64,000 nt of DNA. Origin: Polaromonas sp. CG_9.7 (GTDB lineage: Bacteria; Pseudomonadota; Gammaproteobacteria; Burkholderiales; Burkholderiaceae_C). Where the stretch lies: contig NZ_JADOVG010000001.1 of assembly GCF_015752205.1 (NCBI RefSeq), positions 1-64,000 on the forward strand. The letters run 5' to 3'. Shown in pieces: positions 8,226 to 16,271 of this stretch (positions are counted from its first letter, which is position 1; each line of letters begins with the position of its first letter). A model generated the notes under the pieces. The model was not told the DNA's origin. It saw only the letters and a list, made by a program, of their open reading frames with translations, and ran no database searches. Position numbers and translations under genes: made by a program.

Positions 8226-8271
8226 ACTCATAATCCTTTGGTCCACGGTTCAAGTCCGTGACGCCCCACCA
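8226..8271 (+). other. 3' half of a CAT-anticodon tRNA gene (probable attR)
   Basis: From the anticodon loop CTCATAA (anticodon CAT at 8229-8231) through GGTCCACGGTTCAAGTCC to ACGCCCCACCA this is a perfect tRNA 3' half, most like tRNA-Ile2(CAT) or tRNA-Met. The matching 5' acceptor (GGGGCGT) and D arm are absent: the sequence to the left is unrelated and the outer anticodon stem pairs are broken. A tRNA-type terminator follows, so the right side is chromosome. It is best read as the right attachment site of the element carrying the integrase. The intact tRNA should lie at the other end, outside the window. Confidence 0.75.
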
Positions 8272-8285
8272 CGCCAAATATGGAA

Positions 8286-8316
8286 AGCCTGCTATTTAAA
8301 AATAGCGGGCTTTTTT
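8286..8316 (+). terminator. Intrinsic terminator after the tRNA half gene
   Basis: Arms AGCCTGCTATTT and AAATAGCGGGCT form a hairpin, followed by six T residues at 8311-8316. Its position 15 bp after the CCA end fits the original terminator of the interrupted tRNA gene. The loop side contains the same TGCTATTT..AAATAGC core as the dispersed repeats. Confidence 0.8.
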
Positions 8317-8540
8317 GTTTTTGATGCTCAAAGCCTGACTGGCGATCAATATGTTTTTTGTGCAGTGTTCCATACTGGCACCTGCAATTCAGTAAACAAG
8401 CCCCAGCAGCAACAGTCGCTGCCAGCACAATATGCTGGCGATCTGATTTACCGTGAATTGTTGAACCTGCCGATTCAATTCTGTTAATCCTTGACCAGTA
8501 GCAAGCCAGGCAAGCCTCTGCCAAGCCGCAATAATCGATC

Positions 8541-9008
8541 ATGGATTCAAAAATTTCCTCATTCAAAATTCCAGAGTCGGTTCTGGTCATCATTTTCACG
8601 TCTCGACTTGATGTGCTTTTGATCGAACGTGCTGACCATCCGGGTTTCTGGCAGAGCGTGACCGGCTCAAAAGACACGCCAGACGAGCCGTTGCTGGAAA
8701 CAGCGCTGCGTGAGGTCGAAGAAGAAACCGGTATTATTGCCGCGCCATCCCAAATTCGAAACTGGGGCCTTTCAAATGTGTACGACATTTATCCCGCTTG
8801 GCGCCATCGTTATGCACCCGGCATCACGCGCAATACCGAGCATGTCTTTGGTTTGCACCTGCCTCAAAGCTGTACAGTCAGACTCAGTCCCCGCGAACAT
8901 ACAGCTTCGCAATGGCTGGCGCATCGCAATGCTGCGGAACAATGCTTTTCTCCCTCCAATGCCGAGGCCATCTTGATGTTGCCGAGATTCAGGGATTCAA
9001 TCGATTGA
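8541..9008 (+). CDS. nudB: Dihydroneopterin triphosphate diphosphatase (Nudix)
   Basis: A 155-residue Nudix hydrolase that removes pyrophosphate from dihydroneopterin triphosphate, the second step of folate synthesis after GTP cyclohydrolase I. The Nudix box is clear: GSKDTPDEPLLETALREVEEETG (residues about 42-64), with the REVEEE metal-binding helix. The N-terminal strand KIPESVLVIIFT and the length match NudB rather than MutT. folE lies 1.5 kb downstream, supporting the assignment. It is the first chromosomal gene to the right of the integrated element. Confidence 0.85.
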   Translation: MDSKISSFKIPESVLVIIFTSRLDVLLIERADHPGFWQSVTGSKDTPDEPLLETALREVEEETGIIAAPSQIRNWGLSNVYDIYPAWRHRYAPGITRNTEHVFGLHLPQSCTVRLSPREHTASQWLAHRNAAEQCFSPSNAEAILMLPRFRDSID

Positions 9009-9152
9009 TCAGGTGCGGCAGCATCCACGAATTTTCACGGCGTTAACGTTGCAGACAACCCTCATGTTTCTCGCTTCCAATACCGCAATGTCAATTGATT
9101 TTCCGTTCTCCCAGGGACATGAAGTTTTTCCCGAAACTTTTTTCATACACTG

Positions 9153-10388
9153 ATGGCGACTTCGATCCAATCCGAAACATTTCAATTGCTTCAAGGTGGT
9201 CAGGCATTGTTTCCGGCACTTGTTCAGGCCTTCGACGGTGCCGTGAAATGGATACAGCTTGAAACCTATATTTTTGATTTTCATGGGGCTGGCGCCGTTG
9301 TGGCCGATGCCCTCGTGCGGGCGGCCAAACGCGGTGTAACGGTTCAGGTTCTGGTTGATGCGGTCGGTAGTGGACCATTGCCGGATGACTGGCTGCGAAA
9401 ATTTTCCAGTTCAGGCGTTCAATGGTGTAGATACTCTCCTGTAGGGTCAAGTCTGGGATTTTTGTTGCCCGAACGCTGGCGCAGGCTGCACCGCAAGCTG
9501 TGCGTGGTGGATGAGCGGATTGTTTTTTGCGGCGGCATTAACGTGCTGGACGATTTTTATGATCCTAATCACGGCGAACTGCAGGCGCCACGGTTTGATT
9601 TTGCCGTGATCCTGACGGGCCCCCTGGCGGTTGAAGCGACTGATGCCATGGCCCTTTTATGGTGGCGTGTGCAAGCTGGCTACAGCGCGCGACAAAGACA
9701 TTTAAACGAAGCCTGGGAGAAATTCAAGGCCGCAGGTTATGGTGGACGCACAAATGCAAAGCTGCTTGCGCGTCCTGGGAATTTGCGTTTTCCCAATATG
9801 GGTGGCAGTTCACGTCCCAAGGCAGCGCTGGTCCTGCGCGACAATCTGCGCAACCGCCACAGCATTGAAATGGCCTATCGAAAGTCCATTGGCCAGGCAC
9901 GTCGGGAAATCATCATTGCCAATGCTTATTTTTTACCTGGCGGCAAGTTACGCCGGGCGCTGATGAAGGCTGCAAGACGCGGTGTGCACGTGACCTTGCT
10001 GCTGCAGGGTAAATATGAATACTTCATGCAGTACCATGCCGCCCGGCCGGTATATGGAGCCTTGTTGGCCGCGGGTGTCGAGATTCATGAATACTCCACC
10101 AGTTTTTTGCATGCCAAAGTGGCGGTAGTCGACGGGCACTGGGCCACCGTCGGCTCGTCAAACCTTGACCCCCTAAGCCTTTTGCTGGCCCGAGAAGCCA
10201 ATATAGTGATTGAGGACCGTGTCTTTGCCGCCGAACTCAGCGCTTGCCTGCACGAGGCGGTCACGCACCACGGGGTGCGCATAGACCCTGCGGTTTATAG
10301 ACGGCGACCCTTGGGCCAACGTATTCAGGGATGGATAGCTTATGCACTGATGCGTTTGGCCTTGACACTGACCGGGCAGCGCTATTGA
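9153..10388 (+). CDS. clsB: Cardiolipin synthase B-like phospholipase D protein
   Basis: A 411-residue member of the phospholipase D superfamily with two HKD motifs, HRKLCVVDERIVFCGGIN at about 111 and HAKVAVVDGHWATVGSSN at about 319, each followed by the usual glycine/serine-asparagine patch. Such enzymes condense phospholipids into cardiolipin at the inner membrane. There is no N-terminal transmembrane pair, which fits ClsB rather than ClsA. The ATG has no strong ribosome site. It lies between nudB and folE, an order I associate with Burkholderiales, where an endonuclease/exonuclease gene often lies next to it; that gene is absent here. Confidence 0.85.
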   Translation: MATSIQSETFQLLQGGQALFPALVQAFDGAVKWIQLETYIFDFHGAGAVVADALVRAAKRGVTVQVLVDAVGSGPLPDDWLRKFSSSGVQWCRYSPVGSSLGFLLPERWRRLHRKLCVVDERIVFCGGINVLDDFYDPNHGELQAPRFDFAVILTGPLAVEATDAMALLWWRVQAGYSARQRHLNEAWEKFKAAGYGGRTNAKLLARPGNLRFPNMGGSSRPKAALVLRDNLRNRHSIEMAYRKSIGQARREIIIANAYFLPGGKLRRALMKAARRGVHVTLLLQGKYEYFMQYHAARPVYGALLAAGVEIHEYSTSFLHAKVAVVDGHWATVGSSNLDPLSLLLAREANIVIEDRVFAAELSACLHEAVTHHGVRIDPAVYRRRPLGQRIQGWIAYALMRLALTLTGQRY

Positions 10389-10429
10389 AATAAAAAACAA
10401 ATAACGTAAAGTCATCATTGAAATCCAAT

Positions 10430-10497
10430 TTGCTATTTAATTCATAGCTAACTTCGCTTTACAGTAAAGCGCTTGATCGTCAAGACCTTATTTTTCT
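10430..10497. repeat. Dispersed intergenic repeat, copy 1
   Basis: It begins TTGCTATTTAATTCATAGCT, continues through an inner GCTTTACAGTAAAGC palindrome and ends in a TTATTTTT-rich tail. The same layout recurs at 21341, 27402, 52042, 57891 and 61851. It fills most of the gap between clsB and folE. Confidence 0.6.
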
Positions 10498-10537
10498 AAA
10501 TTCAGGCCATGTTTAAAGAGGGCTGGTAATATCCGGC

Positions 10538-11260
10538 ATGCTTATGAAAATTACTACTAATCTTCAGGATGTGACAGACGAGGGAACGCCAGTTTCCGTC
10601 AAGATACGCGAACGCCTGGTTCAGGCGAAGAAACGTTTCCACGCCAACGACAACATTTCCGGATTCATTGAGCCTGGCGAATTGGCCGGCCTGCTCGATG
10701 AGGTGGAAGTCAAGATGCAGGGCGTTCTTGACAGTCTGGTGATCGACACTGTGGGTGACCACAACACGGGCAACACCGCACGCCGGGTTGCCAAGATGTA
10801 CCTGAACGAAGTCTTCAACGGGCGCTATGTAGCGGCGCCGAGCATTACCGAGTTTCCCAATGCCGAGCATCTTAACGAGTTGATGATCGTTGGGCCCATT
10901 ACGGTCCGCAGTGCCTGTTCCCACCATTTTTGCCCGGTGATCGGCAAGATATGGATTGGTGTCATGCCAAACGAACATACCAATGTTATTGGCTTGTCCA
11001 AATACGCACGCCTGGCCGAATGGGTGATGGGCCGTCCGCAGATTCAGGAAGAAGCGGTGGTGCAATTGGCTGACCTGATCATGGAAAAAACCCAGCCTGA
11101 CGGCTTGGCCATCGTTATGGAGGCAAGCCATTACTGCATGGCTTGGCGCGGCGTTAAGGACATGGACAGTAAAATGATCAACTCGGTTATGCGTGGCGTG
11201 TTCCTCAAAGACTCGACCTTGCGTCGCGAATTCCTCGCACTTATTCCCAGAAAAGGTTAA
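10538..11260 (+). CDS. folE: GTP cyclohydrolase I
   Basis: A 240-residue GTP cyclohydrolase I, which turns GTP into 7,8-dihydroneopterin triphosphate at the start of folate synthesis; NudB acts on the product. The zinc and catalytic residues are visible in RSACSHHFCPVIG (Cys and His-His) and in ASHYCMAWRGV (His and Cys), and the TGNTARRVAKMY element matches the family. Two ATG codons lie at 10538 and 10544; either could be used. The stop codon is 3 bp before the BLUF gene, so the two are co-transcribed. Confidence 0.95.
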   Translation: MLMKITTNLQDVTDEGTPVSVKIRERLVQAKKRFHANDNISGFIEPGELAGLLDEVEVKMQGVLDSLVIDTVGDHNTGNTARRVAKMYLNEVFNGRYVAAPSITEFPNAEHLNELMIVGPITVRSACSHHFCPVIGKIWIGVMPNEHTNVIGLSKYARLAEWVMGRPQIQEEAVVQLADLIMEKTQPDGLAIVMEASHYCMAWRGVKDMDSKMINSVMRGVFLKDSTLRREFLALIPRKG

Positions 11261-11263
11261 CCC

Positions 11264-11686
11264 ATGCTGGTTCGTTTACTTTATGCGAGTCGCGCGGTGG
11301 ATATGGGCGATGAAGCCGTTTCCAGCATCCTCTCACACTCCCGCCTATACAACCCTGCACTCGGGATTACTGGAATCCTTTGCTATGGTGGCGGGATTTT
11401 CTTGCAGGCTATTGAAGGCGGACGGACGGCTGTGAGTGAACTGTACGGGCATATCTTGAAAGACCCGCGTCATAAAGATGTGGTGCTTCTAGATTTTCAG
11501 GAAATTTCGGAACGCCGTTTTGGCGGATGGACCATGGGAACGGTCAACTTGCTCAAGTTAAACCATTCCATCTTGTTGAAATATTCCGAGAGGGCCGAAC
11601 TTGATCCCTATGCTGCATCTGGCAAGGTGTCGATGGCTCTGCTTGAAGAACTGATGGCTACCGCTTCCATCATTGGTCGTGCCTGA
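11264..11686 (+). CDS. BLUF-domain blue-light sensor
   Basis: A 140-residue short BLUF protein that binds FAD and senses blue light. The flavin-site residues are all visible: Tyr7 (RLLYAS), Asn30, Gln48 (FLQAIEG), and Trp89/Met91 (GGWTMG). There is no attached output domain; the last 40 residues probably form the capping helices, so it must signal through a partner protein. It starts 3 bp after folE and is likely translated with it. A link to folate or pterin supply is suggested by position only. Confidence 0.9.
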   Translation: MLVRLLYASRAVDMGDEAVSSILSHSRLYNPALGITGILCYGGGIFLQAIEGGRTAVSELYGHILKDPRHKDVVLLDFQEISERRFGGWTMGTVNLLKLNHSILLKYSERAELDPYAASGKVSMALLEELMATASIIGRA

Positions 11687-11751
11687 AAAATAGTTTGTCA
11701 GGCAGTGCGCGTTAATCCTGAGTCAAATATGTTCAGCGGCTTAATGACAGG

Positions 11752-12585
11752 ATGAGTAAGTCAAACTTGATTCCCGAATTATTGGTGGGTTGCGATTTTT
11801 CATCCAGCCCCAGCAAACGCAAACCGATTGTGATGGCTTCAGGAACCGCTTCGAACGGTCGTGTTCTTCTATCGGGTCTTGAGCGTCTCGATTCGCTTCA
11901 AGAGTTCGATAATTGGTTATGCCAAGACCGCCACTGGCTTGGCGCGTTTGATTTCCCGTTCGGTTTGCCTCGCGAACTGGTGATGCATATGGGCTGGCCT
12001 ACCCAGTGGCTCGAGTCGATAAATCACTATGCCAGTCTGAGCCGACTTGAGATTCGCAACACGTTTGCAGCATTTTGCGATGCACGTCCCATCGGGAAAA
12101 AATTTGCCCATCGTGCTACTGACTTGCCTTCTGGCGCGAGCCCATCCATGAAGTGGGTTAACCCACCGGTGGCTTTCATGCTTCACGCCGGCACTCCACG
12201 GCTTGTTGCTGCAAGCGTTCACATCCCCGGCCTTCATCCCGGCGACATCGGACGTATAGCGCTGGAAGGCTATCCGGGTTTGCTCGCTCGCGAGGCATTG
12301 GGACATCGGTCTTATAAAAGTGATGACAGGATCAAGCAGACGCCGGAACGGCTGATTGCACGCAAAGATCTGATCACTGCATTGGAGCATGGGCAAACCC
12401 GACTGGGTCTGCGTTTGAAGGTCAGCCATGCGCAACGTGATGCTTTGGTCGATGATGGAAGTGGCGACAACCTGGATGCTGTGTTGTGTCTGATGCAAGC
12501 TGCATGGGCAGCACGGCAAGGAGCACCTTTGTATGGTTTGCCTGCTGATATGGATACGCTGGAAGGATGGATTGTGACGGCTTGA
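11752..12585 (+). CDS. DUF429 family protein
   Basis: A 277-residue protein with the DUF429 pattern: an N-terminal GCDFSSSPSKRK segment with an acidic residue in a predicted RNase H-like strand, a central AFDFPFGLPREL motif and a late DALVDDGSGDNLDAVLCLMQAAWAA helix. The fold prediction for the family is RNase H/actin-like, but no function is established. It follows the BLUF gene by 65 bp on the same strand. No signal peptide is visible, so it is probably cytoplasmic. Confidence 0.7.
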   Translation: MSKSNLIPELLVGCDFSSSPSKRKPIVMASGTASNGRVLLSGLERLDSLQEFDNWLCQDRHWLGAFDFPFGLPRELVMHMGWPTQWLESINHYASLSRLEIRNTFAAFCDARPIGKKFAHRATDLPSGASPSMKWVNPPVAFMLHAGTPRLVAASVHIPGLHPGDIGRIALEGYPGLLAREALGHRSYKSDDRIKQTPERLIARKDLITALEHGQTRLGLRLKVSHAQRDALVDDGSGDNLDAVLCLMQAAWAARQGAPLYGLPADMDTLEGWIVTA

Positions 12586-12859
12586 ATATAGTTATAGGTT
12601 GGCGAAAATGATTTCATTAAGTTAATTGGCAATCGATAATGGCTATATATCCTGAATGCGTTGGAACTTCCCATTAATATGAAATGGGTTTATAGTACTG
12701 GACAATTTTCATAAAACTTGAATACTTGTTTTTTGTTTTTTGTATTTTGCATTTTGCAAAAAAATAATCAGCGACATGTATACAGGCGGTTGGCAGGCAT
12801 GCAACGTCAATTTGGCTATTGTTCTTTCTGAAATTTTTGCTCGATAAAAAGGATGTATC
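12586..12859. other. AT-rich intergenic region
   Basis: About 270 bp without a supported gene. It is noticeably more AT-rich than its surroundings and holds the promoter region of the following BON lipoprotein gene; AAGGATG at 12849-12855 is its ribosome site. No clear terminator is seen for the DUF429 gene. Confidence 0.4.
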
Positions 12860-13402
12860 GTGAAAAAAATGCATTTTCTCAATACTTTGCCTATTATTTC
12901 TTGGATGAAAATATGGATATCCGCTGTTATGTCACTAGTCATTGCAATAGCTTTAAGTGGTTGTAACAAGCCCGCTGACACTCGAACGCCTGGCCAAAAA
13001 CTTGACGCAGTAATTAGCAAAACGGAAAAAGTTGCAGAAGAGCTAGGAGTGCAAGGCGAGCAATCAAGCGGCGACATGAAAGCCAAAACAGAAGCGGCCT
13101 TTGCCAATGCAGGCGATGCACTAAAAAAGGCTACAGAAAATGCCAAATCTTCTACCAAAGAGGTAGCCAATACTGCCATTAATAAAATGGATGACATGGT
13201 CATTAGCACTGCCATTTCAGCCGAATTGCTAAAAGACGCCGAAATCAAACTTTTCAGGATCAATGTCGACACAAAAGATGGCGCTGTGGTGTTGAAAGGC
13301 CAAGTGCCTAGCGACGCAGTACGTGAAAGGGCATCTGCAATTGCCAAAACTTTCAATGGCGTTCAGTCGGTTGACAATCAATTGACTGTCAAAGTTAATT
13401 GA
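12860..13402 (+). CDS. BON-domain lipoprotein with coiled-coil linker
   Basis: A 180-residue envelope protein. The GTG start has AAGGATG a few bases upstream. The signal sequence ends in a lipobox, ALSGC, with Cys35 as the lipidated residue. Residues 50-110 are a charged alanine/lysine-rich helix (repeated KAKTEAAFANAGDALKKA style), and 115-180 form one BON domain (ISAELLKDAEIKLFRINVD to VDNQLTVKVN), thought to bind membranes or phospholipid. It faces a second, smaller BON lipoprotein convergently. Related proteins are often induced by osmotic or envelope stress. Confidence 0.8.
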   Translation: MKKMHFLNTLPIISWMKIWISAVMSLVIAIALSGCNKPADTRTPGQKLDAVISKTEKVAEELGVQGEQSSGDMKAKTEAAFANAGDALKKATENAKSSTKEVANTAINKMDDMVISTAISAELLKDAEIKLFRINVDTKDGAVVLKGQVPSDAVRERASAIAKTFNGVQSVDNQLTVKVN

Positions 13403-13502
13403 TCGCGTACCTGCCACTGAATAACCATAAGACATGGAAAATTTTCCGGAACCAGCAGTCCAAAAGAATTGATGCGATAGTTTTAAATATTTAAGAAATA
13501 AA

Positions 13503-13537
13503 AAAGCAGGCACGGAGATCTTCTCTTGCCTGCTTAT
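13503..13537. terminator. Bidirectional intrinsic terminator between convergent BON genes
   Basis: AAGCAGGCA and TGCCTGCTT form the outer arms with GAGA/TCTC inside, preceded by an A-run and followed by TTATTTA. A run of A/T on both sides lets it serve both the upstream plus-strand and the downstream minus-strand gene. A second small hairpin (GCTGCT..GAGCAGC) lies at about 13541-13561. Confidence 0.75.
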
Positions 13538-13569
13538 TTAGCGCTGCTATTAAGAGCAGCGTAAATCGA

Positions 13570-13884
13570 TTAAGGACGTACGACAATGTCGTTGCGAACG
13601 CTCCTGACGTTGCTTACGCCACGGGCAATACTCTCAGCCTGCATTTTTTCAGCAGTAGACTTAGCAAATCCGGAGAGTTGAACCGTGCCGTTCAGTGTTT
13701 CAACGCTGATGGAAGTTGCGGAAACGGTCTTGTCTTCAGCAAACTTTGCCTTGACGGAAGTGGTGATGGCTGCGTCGTCAACATAAGAACCTGCGGTCTG
13801 CTGACCCCGACCAACAGCGCAGCCACTGCCAATAATGGTGATACCAGCCAAGGCTGCAAATGCAATTGCGCGAACGTATTTCAT
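13570..13884 (-). CDS. BON-domain lipoprotein
   Basis: A 104-residue protein with a lipoprotein signal (MKYVRAIAFAALAGITIIGS, then Cys22) and a single BON domain from about 38 to 104 (DAAITTSVKAKFAEDKTV to VRSVRNDIVVRP). It is predicted to be anchored at the periplasmic face of a membrane. It lies at the end of a minus-strand block of small stress-type proteins and is convergent with the other BON lipoprotein, separated by a bidirectional terminator. Confidence 0.85.
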   Translation of the reverse strand: MKYVRAIAFAALAGITIIGSGCAVGRGQQTAGSYVDDAAITTSVKAKFAEDKTVSATSISVETLNGTVQLSGFAKSTAEKMQAESIARGVSNVRSVRNDIVVRP

Positions 13885-13979
13885 AGGGTTTCCTCTTCGA
13901 TTTGATTTATTTAGGTTGGTGCAAAGTTTAAATGCCTGTCGATTAACGGCACCACGCCTATCGACCAGCGCCTGAAAAT

Positions 13980-14522
13980 TTAAATATCAAGCCAGTCCTT
14001 GAGCTCGTCTGCATGCTCTTCTTCCTCTGCCAGTATGTCTTCAAGCATTCTTCGTGTCGTGGGATCTTTGTCCGCCAGCAATGAAATCATCTGGCGATAG
14101 GCTTCCACTGCAATCCGCTCTGCGATCAGATTAACCTTCACCATGGTTTTCAAATCGTTAGATTCGTCGTAATCTGCATGGCTGCGCTGGAGAAGGGTAG
14201 AGGGTGAAAAGTCTGGTTCACCGCCCAGCTGCACGATGCGCTGGGCAATGCGGTCGGCGTGTGCTGATTCTTCGGTGGCATGCACCATAAACTCTGCAGC
14301 AATGTGAGGCGAAGTAAGGCCGCTTGCCATAAAGTGATGCCGCTTGTAACGCAGTACACATACCAGTTCAGTTGCCAAGGCATCATTGAGGAGCTTGACG
14401 ATGGCTTCGCGATGCGGTCCATATGCAGGAGTTACAGCGCCCTGATCAAGACTTGATCGAACGGCATCGAGTGCCGATTCATCAAGGCTCAATTCATTGG
14501 TGGAGTTAGTCATGTTATTCAT
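13980..14522 (-). CDS. Ferritin-like (bacterioferritin-type) protein
   Basis: A 180-residue four-helix-bundle protein. Diiron-type ligands are visible: Glu in ALATELVCVLRYKRHH, EESAHADRI with the Glu-x-x-His pair, a later LIAERIAVEAY and the terminal EEEEHADELKDWL. This pattern matches bacterioferritin/DPS-like ferritins that oxidise or store iron or protect against peroxide. The ATG overlaps the stop of the upstream gene (ATGA), so it is translated with the 153-residue membrane protein. It belongs to the stress block. Confidence 0.8.
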   Translation of the reverse strand: MNNMTNSTNELSLDESALDAVRSSLDQGAVTPAYGPHREAIVKLLNDALATELVCVLRYKRHHFMASGLTSPHIAAEFMVHATEESAHADRIAQRIVQLGGEPDFSPSTLLQRSHADYDESNDLKTMVKVNLIAERIAVEAYRQMISLLADKDPTTRRMLEDILAEEEEHADELKDWLDI

Positions 14523-14980
14523 AATGTTGTATCGGTAGTATCAGATGTGCGAGTAAAAGAAGTCAGCATGGTTAACAGCGTGTTTGACAAACCCGAAGAT
14601 TTGACCGCTGCTACCAGAAGAGCACTTGCGGACATCATGCGCCATGGCCTGGCGATCACCAGTGCGACACCTGTAGCAGCAGAAATACCAATCAGTTTGA
14701 AGGGATGGGCACTTGCATATTCCCTCAAAAGAGGACTTGCAAGTTCGACTGCCGAGCTGGCTGGATGGCGGTGCCACCACATTCGAGCTGCAAACTTTAG
14801 TTTGCTGAACATATTGCGTTCAGATGAAACTATTTCAGTGGCATTCCCATCGACATGGTTAGCGTCTTTTTCAAGCCTCTGATCCGCAGCTGGATGGTGA
14901 CGGTTCATATGCCTGACGATAGCCTTTCGACTGATAGCCAAACGTTCTTGAGGCGTAAGTTCGATAGGAAGAGAGGCCAT
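14519..14980 (-). CDS. Uncharacterised small membrane protein
   Basis: A 153-residue protein of unknown function. The N-terminal half is charged (LTPQERLAISRKAIVRHMNRHH) and the C-terminal half holds two hydrophobic stretches, at about 95-110 and 116-138. It is coupled to the ferritin-like gene by a 4-base overlap and lies 25 bp downstream of the holin-like gene. The arrangement of holin-like, this protein and DUF883 suggests a membrane-associated stress module. Confidence 0.7.
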   Translation of the reverse strand: MASLPIELTPQERLAISRKAIVRHMNRHHPAADQRLEKDANHVDGNATEIVSSERNMFSKLKFAARMWWHRHPASSAVELASPLLREYASAHPFKLIGISAATGVALVIARPWRMMSASALLVAAVKSSGLSNTLLTMLTSFTRTSDTTDTTL

Positions 14981-15004
14981 ACCGTATTCTTTTGGTAATG
15001 TAAT

Positions 15005-15370
15005 TCAGGACGCTGTGCGCAATGCTTGGGCATCGCTGTCAATTTGGGCTTTCAACTCAGGAAAACGCTCACTTTTGAAAGGCTTGGAAGCAATTAAGGC
15101 ACCAATGACGGCAAGTATCAGAGCAACAGCAGGTACAGCCACCAGAACCCAGTGGAACTGGTTTTGCACAAACCCCAGCATCAACGCCGTTCCAAAGAGT
15201 AAAAGAAAAATAACGAAAGCCAAAATAGCCACTATGCCCGCCACTGCTCGCTTCACCAGATCAGAGCCTGCGCTGGTTGCTTCCTTGTGAAACAGCGATC
15301 CGTACGCAGAAAGATGATCTACGACCAGATCAGGTCTTTGCACAATCGTCGAAAAAAGAGGATGCAGCAT
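15005..15370 (-). CDS. Holin-like membrane protein (DUF1469/Holin-X type)
   Basis: A 121-residue protein with a helical, acidic-to-basic N-terminus (about 1-40) and two transmembrane helices, 45-72 and 76-95, in the order typical of the phage-holin-superfamily III/Actinobacterial Holin-X group. These chromosomal homologues are not lytic genes; they commonly lie beside DUF883 proteins, as here. No signal peptide is seen. Confidence 0.75.
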   Translation of the reverse strand: MLHPLFSTIVQRPDLVVDHLSAYGSLFHKEATSAGSDLVKRAVAGIVAILAFVIFLLLFGTALMLGFVQNQFHWVLVAVPAVALILAVIGALIASKPFKSERFPELKAQIDSDAQALRTAS

Positions 15371-15422
15371 ATGTGAGGATAGGTGGTGCGTCAGTTAAAA
15401 ACAGGCGTAGTGGGCAAAAGAT

Positions 15423-15827
15423 TTAATAGCGGTTTTGATTGCGCTGGCGAGATGTTGAAACCAGCAGTGCTACTGCAGCGCCAACCGCTGCAGCAATCAG
15501 AACCGATTGCATGGGTTGTTCCGAAACGTAACGGGTGGTGGCATCTGCTGCATGCCTGAGTGATTTTTCAGCACGTTCTTTGGCTTCAGAGGCTACATCC
15601 AAACTCTGGCGAGCCATTTTTTGAGCCTTGGCGGCTAGCATTTCAACCATGGGGTCAACACTGCCGCGAAGTTCACGAACTTTGTTTTCTGCCTTGTCAA
15701 GCGCTTGGTTCGCATGCTCGCGCGTAGATTCGATAGCTTTACCTGCTGAGTTCATCATGTCCTCTGAAGTTTTTTGCATTGAAGGAACTGCATCGCGCGC
15801 TATGTTGGAAGGGCTGTTAGTGTTCAT
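15423..15827 (-). CDS. DUF883 (ElaB/YqjD-like) ribosome- and membrane-associated protein
   Basis: A 134-residue protein with a long amphipathic coiled coil (about 20-100, repeated lysine/glutamate/alanine) and a C-terminal transmembrane helix with glycines (VLIAAAVGAAVALLV, about 110-125) followed by basic residues. This is the ElaB/YqjD architecture, tail-anchored proteins that bind ribosomes in stationary phase in Escherichia coli. It is part of the stress block. Confidence 0.85.
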   Translation of the reverse strand: MNTNSPSNIARDAVPSMQKTSEDMMNSAGKAIESTREHANQALDKAENKVRELRGSVDPMVEMLAAKAQKMARQSLDVASEAKERAEKSLRHAADATTRYVSEQPMQSVLIAAAVGAAVALLVSTSRQRNQNRY

Positions 15828-15902
15828 GTCTTTTTTCCTTGATGAGTAAGTGATGAATTAGAAGATAAAAGGTCAGGGCTTTGTAGCCGATCTGCCTTTG
15901 CG

Positions 15903-16067
15903 CTAGTTTTTCTTGATCAGGCTTATGACAAAGCTGACAATCGCCATGATAGCGAACAGAAAGAAAAGAATTTTGGCAATTTCCACAGCCCCTGCCGCAA
16001 TTCCGCCAAAACCGAACACTGCAGCGATTAATGCAATCACTAAAAAAACAACGGAATAGTGCAACAT
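15903..16067 (-). CDS. DUF1328 small membrane protein
   Basis: A 54-residue protein starting at [14 protein letters not shown] lies 6 bases upstream, which decides this start over one 30 bp further up. Two hydrophobic helices (about 2-22 and 28-50) are joined by a glycine-rich turn ([10 protein letters not shown]), the DUF1328/YtjA pattern. The family is found in stress-induced gene sets and its role is unknown. It is the first gene of the minus-strand block. Confidence 0.85.
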   Translation of the reverse strand: MLHYSVVFLVIALIAAVFGFGGIAAGAVEIAKILFFLFAIMAIVSFVISLIKKN

Positions 16068-16271
16068 TTGATTTCCCTTCATATCGGCTTGGCACATGAA
16101 AAGTGCTTCTTTATGGTTCCCTATAGCTTCTTCTTGAAGTCATTTTTGTTCCATCGGCTTGGGGCCTAAACCCCTGTCAGGGTCTAGGGTAATGCCCTGT
16201 AGGAAAAGGACGATGATTTGTAACTCGAGACTGTTTCAAGAATTTTGCGCTGGACTTGCTTTTTCAGTAGC

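Noticed and set aside
8229..8788. 186-codon frame on the minus strand opposite nudB
   Set aside because: It runs across the tRNA scar, its terminator and the well-supported nudB gene and has no recognisable domain.
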